Notes: generated by a model not told the origin, from the letters alone. DNA of 64,000 bases from Thermoleophilia bacterium (GCA_020845695.1 JADLFG010000002.1:32283-96282); one strand, 5' to 3'. Shown: positions 8,588 through 17,175, counted from the stretch's first letter. Program-made: numbers and translations.

Positions 8588-9310
8588 TCATGACCCACGA
8601 ACCCAACCGGGGATCTTCCAGGCTTGCCGTGCTCGCCCCCCGCTGGTAGCCCGCAGCTGGGCCGTCGTGATGGGTTCCCTCTCCCCGCTCGCCAGCGGCT
8701 GCTCGACGAGCTCGACGAGCTCGCGCCCCAGCTCGCCGAGACCGACGTCGCGCACTTCGAGCGGCACGCCGAGGTACGCGGCGATCCGCCGGGCCGCGAG
8801 GTCGAGCTCAGGTCGTCGAGACTGGCGCAGGTATGCGACTCTCCGGTAGCTCTCGAAGAAGATGGGCTTGAGTCCGGGGTCGCGGTCGAGACCGAGAGGG
8901 CGCACCACCGCAAGCTCCCAATTGCGGACGAGCCAGTCGGTCAGGAAGAACGTCCCGGCCTCCTCCGCCGCCAGGCGGTCGAAGTCGACGCCGCCGAACA
9001 TCGCGTAGCAGTGCGGGCCGGACGGCCGGACGGCGTCGTAGCGGGCGAGTACTTCGTCGAGAGCGCCGGCCGTGCCGCAGTCGCCGTAGACGACGACGAC
9101 TCGCTCGTAGCGATCGCGGATCTCCGCGAGCCGCTCCTCGACCGCCGCCACGATCCGCTTCGGATGGAGGTGATGAAGCGCCGAGGCACCGTACAGGTCG
9201 GCCTCCCAGCCGCGCAGCTCAGCGAGCTCGCGCACCTCCCTGGCGAGCGCGCCGCAACAGACGAGCGCGAGCGGCTTGCGCTCCCGGGTGGGAGCACCGA
9301 TCGACCTCAC
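8588..9310 (-). CDS. DUF1638 family protein of the corrinoid methyltransferase operon
   Basis: 240 residues. The DUF1638 hallmarks CGALAREV near the N-terminus, VVVYGDCGT near residue 75 and HCYAMFGG near residue 100 are visible. The function is not established. The family is found mainly beside corrinoid methyltransferases, and conserved Cys/His residues suggest metal or corrinoid handling. The GTG overlaps the stop of the activator gene (GTGA), so it is translationally coupled, and it is the last gene of the methyltransferase operon. Confidence 0.85.
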   Translation of the reverse strand: MRSIGAPTRERKPLALVCCGALAREVRELAELRGWEADLYGASALHHLHPKRIVAAVEERLAEIRDRYERVVVVYGDCGTAGALDEVLARYDAVRPSGPHCYAMFGGVDFDRLAAEEAGTFFLTDWLVRNWELAVVRPLGLDRDPGLKPIFFESYRRVAYLRQSRRPELDLAARRIAAYLGVPLEVRDVGLGELGRELVELVEQPLASGEREPITTAQLRATSGGRARQAWKIPGWVRGS

Positions 9311-11139
9311 GCTGCCGCCTCTCGGGCCATGGGCTCGAGCTCCGGGAAGGCGAGCGCCGAGACGAAGGTGTCGTTGAACTCCGCCCGCCCGGAGAGCTCA
9401 AGGTAGTCGACGACGGAGGGGAGCTCGTAGGCGACGAGACGTTCCGGGTAGGAGACGAGCGCCATCTTGGCGCCCTCGACGGCGGCGTTGCCGACGGAGC
9501 GCACTCGCTCGACGGGCACGGGCGGCACGAGCCCGATCACTCGCGCGCTCTCGGGCCGGATGTACGTTCCGAACGAGCCGGCTAGGAGAATCTCGTCGAT
9601 GTCCTCGGCAGCGACGTCCAGGTGCTCCATCAGGACCCGGATACCCGAGGCGATCGCACCCTTTGCGAACTGGAGCTCGCGGACATCTTTCTGGAAGAGG
9701 TGGACGCCGTCGGCGAGCCGGAAGGCCCGCTCCTCGCCGACGGCCACGAGGTAACCGGCGAGCGGGTGGTCGGGCACCTCCTCGGCCGAGCGCAGTCGCC
9801 CGGACGCATCGAGCAGGCCCGCAAGCCGCAGTTCCGCGACGACGTCGACGAGGCCCGACCCGCAAATCCCCTGCGCTGGCCCGCTGCCGATGACCTGGAG
9901 CTCAACCGTCTCGCCGAGGGACACGCCCTCGATCGCGCCCCCGGCGGCTCGCATTCCGCAGCGGATCTCGGCACCCTCGAACGCCGGCCCCGCGGGCGCG
10001 GACGTGGCCACAGCCCACCGCGATGACCCGAGGACGATCTCCCCGTTCGTCCCGACATCGACGAAGAGCCGCAGCGCCTGCTCCCGTGCCAGCCCTGAGG
10101 CGAGCACGCCGGAGACGATGTCCGCGCCGACGTAGGCCCCGAGGACGGGAAACGTGTGCATCAGCCCGCTCGGGTGGATGGCCACGCCCACCTCCCGCGC
10201 CGACAACTCGAGCGGCTCGCGGAAGGCCGGGATGAACGGTTTCATCGAGATCGCCGACGGGTCGACGCCGAGCAGCAGGTGCAGCATCGTCGCGGTCCCG
10301 ACCGCCACGACCTCGTACACGCGCTCGGGGCCGATCCCGGCCTCCCGATAGAGCACCCCGAGCAGCTCGTTCATCGTGTCGATGAGCGCGCTTCGCAGCA
10401 GCTCGAGATCGTCGGGACCCGCCATGGCGCGGCTGATGCGCGTGACCACGTCGGCGCCGAAGGACACTTGGCGGTTCAGCGTGGACTCGACGCCGGCGGG
10501 CATGCCGGTGGCGAGGTCCATGAGGGCGGCGACGACCGTCGTCGTGCCCAGGTCGAAGGCGACGCCGTAGCTCGCCCCCCTCGTGTCACCCGGCTCGACC
10601 GCGACGAGCCGGTCGCCACAGAGCACCGCGGTCGCCTCGAAGCGGCTCTCTCGCAGGGCCGCCGGGAGCTGCCGCAGCGCGTGCGGCTCCGGCTCGACCC
10701 CGTAGCCCTCCTCGACGAGTGCGTCCCGCAGCCGCTCGAAGTCGCTGCGCTGATCCTCGAGGCTCGGCTCGGGGAGCGCGATGTGGATCTTCTTCACGTT
10801 TGGCTCGAGCCGCACGAGCCGGCCGGTCCCCATCGTCACTGCCTTCGGGATCCGCATGAGCGCGGGGACGAGACAGACGGCGTTCTCCTGTACGCGTGCC
10901 TGGCAGGAGAGGCGCCAGCCCTGCGCGAGCTCCGCCTCGGTGAGCTTCGTGCGGTCTGCGTGCGTGAGTTCGGTATCGCCCGCGATCAGCTGCACCTTGC
11001 ACTTCCCGCAGGTCCCTCTCGCGCCGCAGGTCGAGTCGATCGGCAGGCCGATCCAGTGGGCGGCGTTGAAGAGCGTTGTTCCCGCCGGGACGTGACTCTC
11101 CCTGTTCATGGGCCGAAAGCCGACGGTGACTTTCCTCAC
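9307..11139 (-). CDS. RACo-like reductive activator of corrinoid protein
   Basis: 610 residues. It reactivates the corrinoid protein by ATP-driven reduction of Co(II) to Co(I) after accidental oxidation. Residues ~1-90 are a plant-type 2Fe-2S ferredoxin domain (STCGARGTCGKCKV, then a fourth Cys in RLSCQA). A linker follows, then an ASKHA ATPase region (VAFDLGTTTVVAALMDL near residue 205; FVDVGTNGEIVLG; GSGLVDVVAEL). This 2Fe-2S plus DUF4445 architecture is that of RACo-type activators. RamA has C-terminal 4Fe-4S clusters instead. The GTG at 11139 lies 4 bases after the stop of the methyltransferase gene. Confidence 0.92.
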   Translation of the reverse strand: MRKVTVGFRPMNRESHVPAGTTLFNAAHWIGLPIDSTCGARGTCGKCKVQLIAGDTELTHADRTKLTEAELAQGWRLSCQARVQENAVCLVPALMRIPKAVTMGTGRLVRLEPNVKKIHIALPEPSLEDQRSDFERLRDALVEEGYGVEPEPHALRQLPAALRESRFEATAVLCGDRLVAVEPGDTRGASYGVAFDLGTTTVVAALMDLATGMPAGVESTLNRQVSFGADVVTRISRAMAGPDDLELLRSALIDTMNELLGVLYREAGIGPERVYEVVAVGTATMLHLLLGVDPSAISMKPFIPAFREPLELSAREVGVAIHPSGLMHTFPVLGAYVGADIVSGVLASGLAREQALRLFVDVGTNGEIVLGSSRWAVATSAPAGPAFEGAEIRCGMRAAGGAIEGVSLGETVELQVIGSGPAQGICGSGLVDVVAELRLAGLLDASGRLRSAEEVPDHPLAGYLVAVGEERAFRLADGVHLFQKDVRELQFAKGAIASGIRVLMEHLDVAAEDIDEILLAGSFGTYIRPESARVIGLVPPVPVERVRSVGNAAVEGAKMALVSYPERLVAYELPSVVDYLELSGRAEFNDTFVSALAFPELEPMAREAAA

Positions 11140-11143
11140 GTCT

Positions 11144-12004
11144 CTACCCCGTGACGGCTGCCTGCTCGGCCCGGTAGGCGCGAATCCAGCCGGCTGCGTA
11201 GGCGTCCCGGCCGAGCAGCAGGTTGGCGCCGAGGATGGCCTTGCGGACTTCGGCAACAAGCGGGTTGGCGATCACCGCGGTCAGTCCGGCGTGCACCGCC
11301 ATGGCGATGAAGGCTGAGTTGAGCCGGTGGCGGTCCGGCAGGCCAAACGACACGTTCGACGCACCACAGACGAGATTCGCGCCGAGCTCATCGCGGATCA
11401 GGCGGATCGTGCCGAGCGTCACCGCGGCTGCCTGTGTGTCCGTGCCGACGGTCATGACGACCGGGTCGACGACGACGTCCTCGGCCGGGATCCCGTGATC
11501 AGCGGCCCGCTCGACAATGCGCCGTGCGACCGCCAAGCGTTGCTCCGGAGTCGCCGGGATGCCGGTCTCGTCGGTGAGGAGGGCGACCACCGCGGCGCCG
11601 TAGCGCTTGACCACCGGCAGCGTCCTCTCGAGACGCCGCTCCTCCCCCGTTACCGAGTTGACAAGCGCCTTGCCATCGTACGCTGCGAGTGCCGCCTCGA
11701 TGGCCGTCTCTTCCGAGGAGTCGAAGCACAGTGGCGCGTCGGTGACCTCGGACACGGCCCGGGCGAGGGATACGAGCAGCGCCGCCTCGTCCGCCCCCGG
11801 GACGCCCGCGTTCACGTCGAGAACCTGCGCTCCCGCGGCCACCTGCGCCATCGCGTCGTCGGTCACGGTCTCGAGCCGGCCGGCCTTCAGCTCCTCTGTC
11901 AGCGCCCTACGCCCAGTCGGGTTGATGCGCTCGCCGATCACGACGAGTGGCCGGTTCAACCCGATCACCACCCGGCGTGTCGCGGATTCGAGCACGGTCT
12001 CCAC
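11144..12004 (-). CDS. methyltetrahydrofolate:corrinoid methyltransferase (MtgA/AcsE type)
   Basis: 286 residues, pterin-binding TIM barrel. It moves the methyl group between the corrinoid protein and tetrahydrofolate. Visible family motifs are VVIGERINPTGR at the N-terminus, VLDVNAGVPG, CFDSSEETAIEAAL, LVNSVTGEE and CGASNVSFGLP, which line the pterin pocket. In an MttB operon this is the MtgA role: methyl-corrinoid to methyl-tetrahydrofolate. The GTG at 12004 has a GAAGGGGG ribosome site. The frame is open further upstream, but that part overlaps the decayed gene at 12045-12393 and is not credible protein. Confidence 0.92.
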   Translation of the reverse strand: METVLESATRRVVIGLNRPLVVIGERINPTGRRALTEELKAGRLETVTDDAMAQVAAGAQVLDVNAGVPGADEAALLVSLARAVSEVTDAPLCFDSSEETAIEAALAAYDGKALVNSVTGEERRLERTLPVVKRYGAAVVALLTDETGIPATPEQRLAVARRIVERAADHGIPAEDVVVDPVVMTVGTDTQAAAVTLGTIRLIRDELGANLVCGASNVSFGLPDRHRLNSAFIAMAVHAGLTAVIANPLVAEVRKAILGANLLLGRDAYAAGWIRAYRAEQAAVTG

Positions 12005-12044
12005 GGAACCCCCTTCCTGACTCGCGGTGCCCACCGCCCGCCGC

Positions 12045-12393
12045 TCAACGGCGAGACCTGCCGCCTCGACGCCCGGGGCAGTGCCTGCGGAAGCTCGCCG
12101 GCGACCCGCAGCCTCTCTTGCCGCGCCGGAACAGCAGCGGCTGCGAGCGCCACGGGTGCACCCAGGCGCGGGGCCGGCCGGGTTGCACCTCGCAGCGCTC
12201 GTCCCCACGGATGCCGCCGGAAGACCGTTGCGCAGGCTCTATGGTCAGCGCATCGCGCACAGCAGCCCCGCCCGCGAGGGCACGCATGTCCGCATGCCCG
12301 GCGGGCGAACGCCGCCAGCTTGGCCGCCCGCTCGAGCGGGCGGATGGCGAGCCCGACGGCCGTCGTCGCGAAGCCCCGCTGTGTCGCCTTCAC
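12045..12393 (-). pseudogene. decayed gene for MTHFR C-terminal (MetV-like) zinc-binding protein
   Basis: A start GTG at 12393 overlaps the corrinoid-protein stop (GTGA), as for an intact operon member. Reading three frames in turn rebuilds the family pattern: LAIRPLERAAKLAAFARRACG, then CVPSRAGLLCAMR, then (C)P(K)SLRNG, then GGIRGDERCEVQPGRP and WVHPW. Breaks visible are a one-base loss near 12281, TGA in place of the Cys codon at 12247-12245, TAG in place of the Lys codon at 12241-12239, and a one-base loss near 12216. A conserved late Cys is also changed (PRAWV). The family's C-X2-C/CPK-LRNGPCGG-CEV pattern is from memory. Such proteins assist methylenetetrahydrofolate reductase, the step after methyl transfer to folate. 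Confidence 0.75.
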
Positions 12394-13070
12394 ACGGGGG
12401 TCTCGACACCGAGGAACTCGCGCATGCGATTGACGGCAGAACTCGCGTCGGGCGCGTAGATGTCGGCGCGGATCTCGTCTGCGAACTCCTGGGTGAGGGG
12501 GGCTCCACCGACCATCACGCGCACCCTGGGCCGCAGCCTCGCTTCGTCGAGGCTGTCAATCACCCGCTTCATCACGGGCATCGTTGTCGTCAGCATCGCC
12601 GACATGGCAACGATGTCGGGATCCTCAGCCTCGACGGCCGAGACGAACGCCTCGACGGGGATGTCGACGCCCAGGTCCTTCACCTCGAAACCGGCGCCCT
12701 CCATCACCATCCCGACGAGCGTCTTGCCGATCCCGTGTACGTCCCCCTCGACAGTTCCGATCACCACCTTGCCCTTCGAGCGGACGCCGCTCTCGGCGAA
12801 CAGCGGCTTTAGCAGTGCGAGTCCCGCTTGCAGCGCCTGCGCGGACTGCAGCACCTCCGGGATGAAGACCTCGTCGTTGCGCATCCGCTCCCCGACCACG
12901 GCCATTCCGGCGAGCAGGCCGTCTCGGAGGATCTCCCGTACGGGCATGCCCGCGGCGATCGCCTGCTCAGTCAACTCGCGGACCCCCGGCGTCCCTGGCT
13001 CGCCGAGTACCGAGTCGGCGTCGGCGCGCCCGACGATCACGCAGTTGGCGATGCTGTCAACGTTGATCAC
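12390..13070 (-). CDS. corrinoid (B12-binding) methyl carrier protein, MttC/MtgC type
   Basis: 226 residues. Residues ~25-100 form the helical cap (VLQSAQALQAGLALLKPLF). The Rossmann B12 domain begins near residue 105 with the cobalt-ligand motif GDVHGIGKTLV (Asp-X-His-X-X-Gly) and continues with SAMLTTTMPVMK and VMVGGAPLTQEFA. It carries the methyl group between the MttB-like enzyme and the folate methyltransferase. The GTG has GAGGAG about 6 bases ahead. It lies 26 bases after the MttB-like gene, with the decayed MetV-like gene directly downstream. Confidence 0.95.
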   Translation of the reverse strand: MINVDSIANCVIVGRADADSVLGEPGTPGVRELTEQAIAAGMPVREILRDGLLAGMAVVGERMRNDEVFIPEVLQSAQALQAGLALLKPLFAESGVRSKGKVVIGTVEGDVHGIGKTLVGMVMEGAGFEVKDLGVDIPVEAFVSAVEAEDPDIVAMSAMLTTTMPVMKRVIDSLDEARLRPRVRVMVGGAPLTQEFADEIRADIYAPDASSAVNRMREFLGVETPV

Positions 13071-13096
13071 GATCCGCTCCTCTCTCGTTGGCCGGC

Positions 13097-14596
13097 TCAG
13101 GCGCTCTCCGCGCCGGCCAGCGCGAGGCTATTCCTGCGCTCGTCGATGATTCGGCCGATCTCGGCCTCCGCCTCGGCGGATAGCGGCTCGGGCTGGTGCG
13201 TCTCGAGGATCTCGCGCAGCTTGGCTTTCACCCGCTCGCCCGTGGCTTTCCTCCCTCGTGTCTCCCAGGCATGGTGGGTTTCCCGGGTGAGCACACTCGG
13301 CTGCCAGAGCTCCTCGCGAAAGTGGGTCAGCGTGTGCGGCTCTCCGAGGTATTGGCCGCCGATTCCCACGTGGCGGATCGTCTCGAGAGCAAGGGTGTCG
13401 TCGTCCACCGGAACCCCGCGGAAGATCCGTCGCAACATGCCGACGATCTCATCGGCGGTCACGAGCGCCTCGAGCGAGAAGATGCGGCCCGACTCGAGGA
13501 AACCCATGTAGGGCAGGAGGTGAACCCCTGAGAGGAGGACACCGTAGGCGCCGATTGCTTGCTCCAAGGACATCTGCTGATCGGGGCGCTTCGACTCGCT
13601 CGTGTTGGAGAGGCCGGTGACCGGCAGGCCGTAGTAGTGAGCCAGTTCGGCCGCCCCCATCATGAGCAGGCTTGTCTCCGGCGTTGCGTAGGCGATGTTG
13701 CCCGTCCTCATGTCCATGATGGCCGGGTCCGACCCCATGATGAACGGAGCCCCGGGCCGCTTCAGCTGGTGGATGACTAGCCCGGCCAGCGTCTCGGCGT
13801 TGGAGAGGGCGATCGAGCCAGCGAGCGTAACGGGGCCGGTCGCACCGCATTGCCCCGAGGGGATGCAGAGCACCGGAATCCCCCAGTCCGCTGAGAGGAG
13901 CAGCTTGTCGACGGTCTCGACGTTGTAGATGAGGGGCGAGACGCAGTTGAGGTAGGGGATGATGAATGGCCGCGCTCTCAGATTGGCCTGGCCGCCCACG
14001 GCCACGGAGGCCATCTCGAAAACGTCCCGCAGGATTGGGCCGTTCTCGACGAGGACGGCGAGCGGCTTCGTCGTGTTCGCCACCATGGCGGCGAACTCGT
14101 GGTGGTTGACGATCTCCTGCGGTATCTCGGGCGTCGCTCGCAGCACCCCCGGGGTCCCGATCATGTCCGTGTTGGGCAGGGCGTCAGCCACCCGGCACGA
14201 AACCGCGAAGTCCTCAAGCGTGAAATCCCGCTCCTCGCCGGTCTCCGGGTCGAGGAAGTAGATGCCCGTGATGCCGAGACCGAAATGGACGTTCTTCTCC
14301 CCGAGAAAGAGGGCCTCGTGCCCGCTCCGGTCGTACACCACGATCTCGCTCGGAGCGGAGGCGATCGCGCTCTCGACGACCTCGCGCGGGATCCGGACAA
14401 CGCCACCGTCGATCGGGCAGCCTGCGGCGGCGAGAAGATCGAGTGCGGGCCGGGTTGTCACCTTGACGCCGATCTCCTCGAGGATCCAGGCCGACGCCCC
14501 GTGGAGACGTGCGAGCTTCTCGTCGGACAAGAGCCGGAAACGAGGAGCGTCCCCGAGTCTGCCGACGTTCGCCTCGTAATCGAATCGAGCCGCCAT
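13097..14596 (-). CDS. MttB-superfamily quaternary amine methyltransferase, non-pyrrolysine (MtgB-like)
   Basis: 499 residues, the usual length, with no in-frame TAG, so it is a pyrrolysine-free MttB homologue. Known members demethylate glycine betaine (MtgB), carnitine, proline betaine or gamma-butyrobetaine and pass the methyl to a cognate corrinoid protein. Family segments seen are FGLGITGIYFLDPETGE, LVENGPILRDVFEMA, LSNAETLAGLVIHQLKRPGA and YGLPVTGLSNTSESKRPDQQ. Context (betaine transporter, sarcosine and dimethylglycine oxidation) favours glycine betaine, giving dimethylglycine, but substrate residues cannot be judged here. GGAAGGAG precedes the ATG. First gene of the corrinoid operon. 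Confidence 0.92.
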   Translation of the reverse strand: MAARFDYEANVGRLGDAPRFRLLSDEKLARLHGASAWILEEIGVKVTTRPALDLLAAAGCPIDGGVVRIPREVVESAIASAPSEIVVYDRSGHEALFLGEKNVHFGLGITGIYFLDPETGEERDFTLEDFAVSCRVADALPNTDMIGTPGVLRATPEIPQEIVNHHEFAAMVANTTKPLAVLVENGPILRDVFEMASVAVGGQANLRARPFIIPYLNCVSPLIYNVETVDKLLLSADWGIPVLCIPSGQCGATGPVTLAGSIALSNAETLAGLVIHQLKRPGAPFIMGSDPAIMDMRTGNIAYATPETSLLMMGAAELAHYYGLPVTGLSNTSESKRPDQQMSLEQAIGAYGVLLSGVHLLPYMGFLESGRIFSLEALVTADEIVGMLRRIFRGVPVDDDTLALETIRHVGIGGQYLGEPHTLTHFREELWQPSVLTRETHHAWETRGRKATGERVKAKLREILETHQPEPLSAEAEAEIGRIIDERRNSLALAGAESA

Positions 14597-15479
14597 TGCT
14601 CATTCATCTCCTTCCGCGATTGCCGTGGGAGTGCCCGTCCCGGCTGGAGTGAGCGGGCGCCGTTCGCGAGGACGGCGCAACTGCTCAGGCGCTTCCGGCT
14701 CACCGGATGCGGGACGGCTCTCCTTCCTCGATCGCCCTGATACGCAAAAAGTCATAGTCGAACGACCTACCATGATGCAATACGAGCCATGACATGAGAT
14801 CATGCTCGCGATGCGTGCTCACTGATCAATCTTGCTCTGCAAGATCGCTAGGCAGACCGTGGCCGTCGATCACGAGGCGTGCCAAGGCGCTGGGGGAGCT
14901 CAGCAGGCGAGGCATGGAAAAGGCTGACCTTCTCCCCATCCGAGCTGGCGGGGCGGCGAGGGTCGCGGCCCGCCTCGGAGACTCGCGCTCGACCTCGAGT
15001 TCCTCGACCTCCGGGGACTCCGGCATCCGGACACCGCTCGGGTCGAAACGGTTCGCGGAGCCGGCGTCCACCTCCTCGACCTCGACCCGATCAAGGCCCT
15101 CGGACTCCGGGCGCCCGAGCTCGCGTCTGACCGTACCGGCTGGCGGGCCGGCCGGTGTTGGGGGGAGGGCCCTCGGACTCCGGGCGCCCGAGCTCGCGTC
15201 TGACCACACTCGGAGTAGGTGGCGGTCAGGGGGCATCTGGGAGATCACCATGCTTCATTACCAGACGCCCTTTGCCCCGCAGAGCGTGGGTCGGACGGCC
15301 GGAAGCTGCGATATGAGTGGGATTCCCAGCTACTTCGTGCGTATCTAGTCAATACTGCTCTTCGGTTCTGGCGCCCGACGGGCGAGACTCGGGACCGGAC
15401 CCGGTGGTGAACCGATGGAGCGCGTAATGACCACTCGAGCTCAGGCTCGGTCGAGGACGGCTTCGTTCCCGATCCTGCG
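14597..15479. other. 883-bp divergent intergenic region with repeats, no supported gene
   Basis: It separates the MttB operon (minus) from the DUF2284 pair (plus). The part 14735-14850 is A+T-rich for this genome and carries a CATGA-GA-TCATG palindrome near 14792. It also holds a 7-bp hairpin at 14829-14845 (ATCTTGC-TCT-GCAAGAT). These are likely promoter and operator elements of the MttB operon. The part 14980-15140 reads in one plus frame as a protein-like run (LDLEFLDLRG, VETVRGAGVHLLDLDPIKAL) without a start or family match; it may be a gene remnant. The 38-bp direct repeat is listed separately. Confidence 0.5.
15095..15205. repeat. 38-bp perfect direct repeat (15095-15132 and 15168-15205)
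   Basis: Both copies begin GGCCCTCGGACTCCGGGCGC and end GCGTCTGACC, identical over 38 bases and separated by 35 bases. It lies in the long non-coding stretch between the MttB operon and the DUF2284 genes. It could be a local duplication within a dead gene or a tandem regulator site. Confidence 0.85.
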
Positions 15480-16301
15480 ATGCATGCCCTGACACCTGAC
15501 GGGGGGCTCTGTCATCGCCTGCTGCGCGACCGGGCAGAGGCACTTGCCATCTGTCCGACCCGCGCGAGGGCGGCGACCGACCTCGCCGCTCTCGAGACGG
15601 TCGCGGTCGAGCTCGGAGCGACACGGGCTCGGAGGATCGATGCCCGGCAGGTTGTTATCGACGAGCGGGTGACGATGAAATGCCGCGTTCCGCCCTGCGA
15701 GTACTACGGGCTGTGCCATCTCTGCCCGCCGCACAGCCCCACCGCAACCGAGTTCGCGGGCTTTCTCGTCCGCTACCGTCACGCGCTCCTGCTCCAGGTC
15801 GAGACTCGGCTCTCGGAGAGCTTCAAGAAGCTCGTGTCGGAGCACGACGGCAAGGGGTACTCCGCCCTCTACCGGGAGCCAGGCTGGGCTGCCGCCTACC
15901 ACGACACGATGCTGCCCCTGTGGCACCGCCTGCACCTCGCGGTGATCGCCGTCGAGCGGGCGGCGGTCAGGCGGGGGCACGTTGGAGCGCTTGCGCTCGG
16001 GGCTGGGAACTGCGCCTTCTGCGATCCCGTGGGCCTCGAGCTGCGTTGCCGTCGACTCGGGCTGCCGACGCCGGCTCGATCGCAGGACCCACCCGTCGCT
16101 CGTCCGCCCAGCGCGCCCGCGACGGCCTTCTGCGACCTCACGCGACCGTGCCCGTTTCCGGCGGTCGCCCGTCCGGCGATGGAGGCGATGGGGATCGACG
16201 TCGTTCGGACGCTACGCGGGGTGGGCTGGGAGCTGCGCTTTCCTGCGGGCTCGCACCCCGGCGGCGTCGTCTTCTACACGGGGTTGGTGCTGGTCGCATG
16301 A
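15480..16301 (+). CDS. DUF2284 predicted metal-binding protein, copy 1
   Basis: 273 residues. Function is not known; the family often sits beside corrinoid methyltransferases. Clustered cysteines fit Fe-S or metal binding: CRVPPCEYYGLCHLCPPHSP near residue 68, GNCAFCDP near residue 178, then FCDLTRPCPFP. The C-terminus has the family ending (PAMEAMGIDVVRTL, VFYTGLVLV). The stop overlaps the start of copy 2 (ATGA), so the two are co-translated. They are divergent from the MttB operon, suggesting a shared promoter zone and a role with it. Confidence 0.85.
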   Translation: MHALTPDGGLCHRLLRDRAEALAICPTRARAATDLAALETVAVELGATRARRIDARQVVIDERVTMKCRVPPCEYYGLCHLCPPHSPTATEFAGFLVRYRHALLLQVETRLSESFKKLVSEHDGKGYSALYREPGWAAAYHDTMLPLWHRLHLAVIAVERAAVRRGHVGALALGAGNCAFCDPVGLELRCRRLGLPTPARSQDPPVARPPSAPATAFCDLTRPCPFPAVARPAMEAMGIDVVRTLRGVGWELRFPAGSHPGGVVFYTGLVLVA

Positions 16302-16975
16302 CGGCGTGCGGTTCCGACCGCCCCCCTGGTGCTGGTCTCGCCCTCAGCGATCCTACCGTCGACGTCGAGGGTGACCTCGCCGCGCTCGCACGGATGGCAG
16401 TCTGTAGCGGTGCGGCCCGGGCGAAGCCGATTCACACCGGGACGGTCGCCGTTGACGAGCGCACCGTCAGCGCCGCCCACCGCCCGGATTGCGATGAGTC
16501 GTGCTCGAGCTTGATGTCGCCGCCCTCCTGCCCCACCGTCGGCGAGCTTCGGGCCTGGCTCGCGGGCTACGAATGCGGCGTGCTCGTTCAGGTGGAGACA
16601 ACGGCGACCCCTGGGCTCGCGGCGCTGCACCAGGGCGCGGCGGGATGGTGCTGCGAGCTCGCCGCGCTGCGGCGAACCGGGGCGTACGGGGAGGTGGTGG
16701 CGCCGCTCTGGCGACGGCTGCACGACGTCGTCTCGGGGCTGGAACGGGAGGCAATGCGACGTGGCTACTACCTCGCGGTCGGTTTCGTCGCGGGTGACTG
16801 CGAGCTTTGCGCAACCTGCGACCCCTCCCGCCTGTGCCGCAATCCACTCGAGGCGCGACCGTCGCTCGAGGCGATGGGAGTCGATATCGGCCGGATGCTC
16901 GCTGACGCCGGGTGGGGAAGCCCGCCGGGCGGCAACTCCTTCGTCGTGCGCACGGGGCTCGTCCTGATGGTGTGA
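16298..16975 (+). CDS. DUF2284 predicted metal-binding protein, copy 2 (diverged)
   Basis: 225 residues. Same family as the upstream gene, with the C-terminal block kept (GDCELCATCDPSRLCRNP, PSLEAMGVDIGRML). The N-terminal cysteine cluster is altered to CDESCSSLMSPPSCP, so the CHLCPPH core of copy 1 is replaced. The two may form a heterodimer in which each supplies different cluster ligands (inference). The ATG overlaps the upstream stop by four bases. Confidence 0.8.
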   Translation: MTACGSDRPPGAGLALSDPTVDVEGDLAALARMAVCSGAARAKPIHTGTVAVDERTVSAAHRPDCDESCSSLMSPPSCPTVGELRAWLAGYECGVLVQVETTATPGLAALHQGAAGWCCELAALRRTGAYGEVVAPLWRRLHDVVSGLEREAMRRGYYLAVGFVAGDCELCATCDPSRLCRNPLEARPSLEAMGVDIGRMLADAGWGSPPGGNSFVVRTGLVLMV

Positions 16976-17175
16976 ACGGGAGAGGCGCAAGAACGGCAGG
17001 CGATCGAGCGTCCCCGATCGGGAGGCGCCGCGGCGCAGCCAAGCGCTCCGCGGTCGCGGATCTCGGTGGATCCAGTCTCAGCCCGTATCCGCGCCGGGCG
17101 GCCGAGCCGACTCGAGCGGACATGTCCAATTCAAACGACTGGTCACTTGTAACGACCATCAGCTAGGATCCCGGC

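Noticed and set aside
13097..14596. MttB as a pyrrolysine-containing trimethylamine methyltransferase
   Set aside because: The gene has no in-frame TAG and is full length, so it belongs to the pyrrolysine-free branch.
14826..15251. A 141-codon minus-strand frame in the MttB/DUF2284 gap
   Set aside because: The product has no recognisable family, the composition is low in hydrophobic core residues, no ribosome site is seen, and it spans the 38-bp direct repeats.
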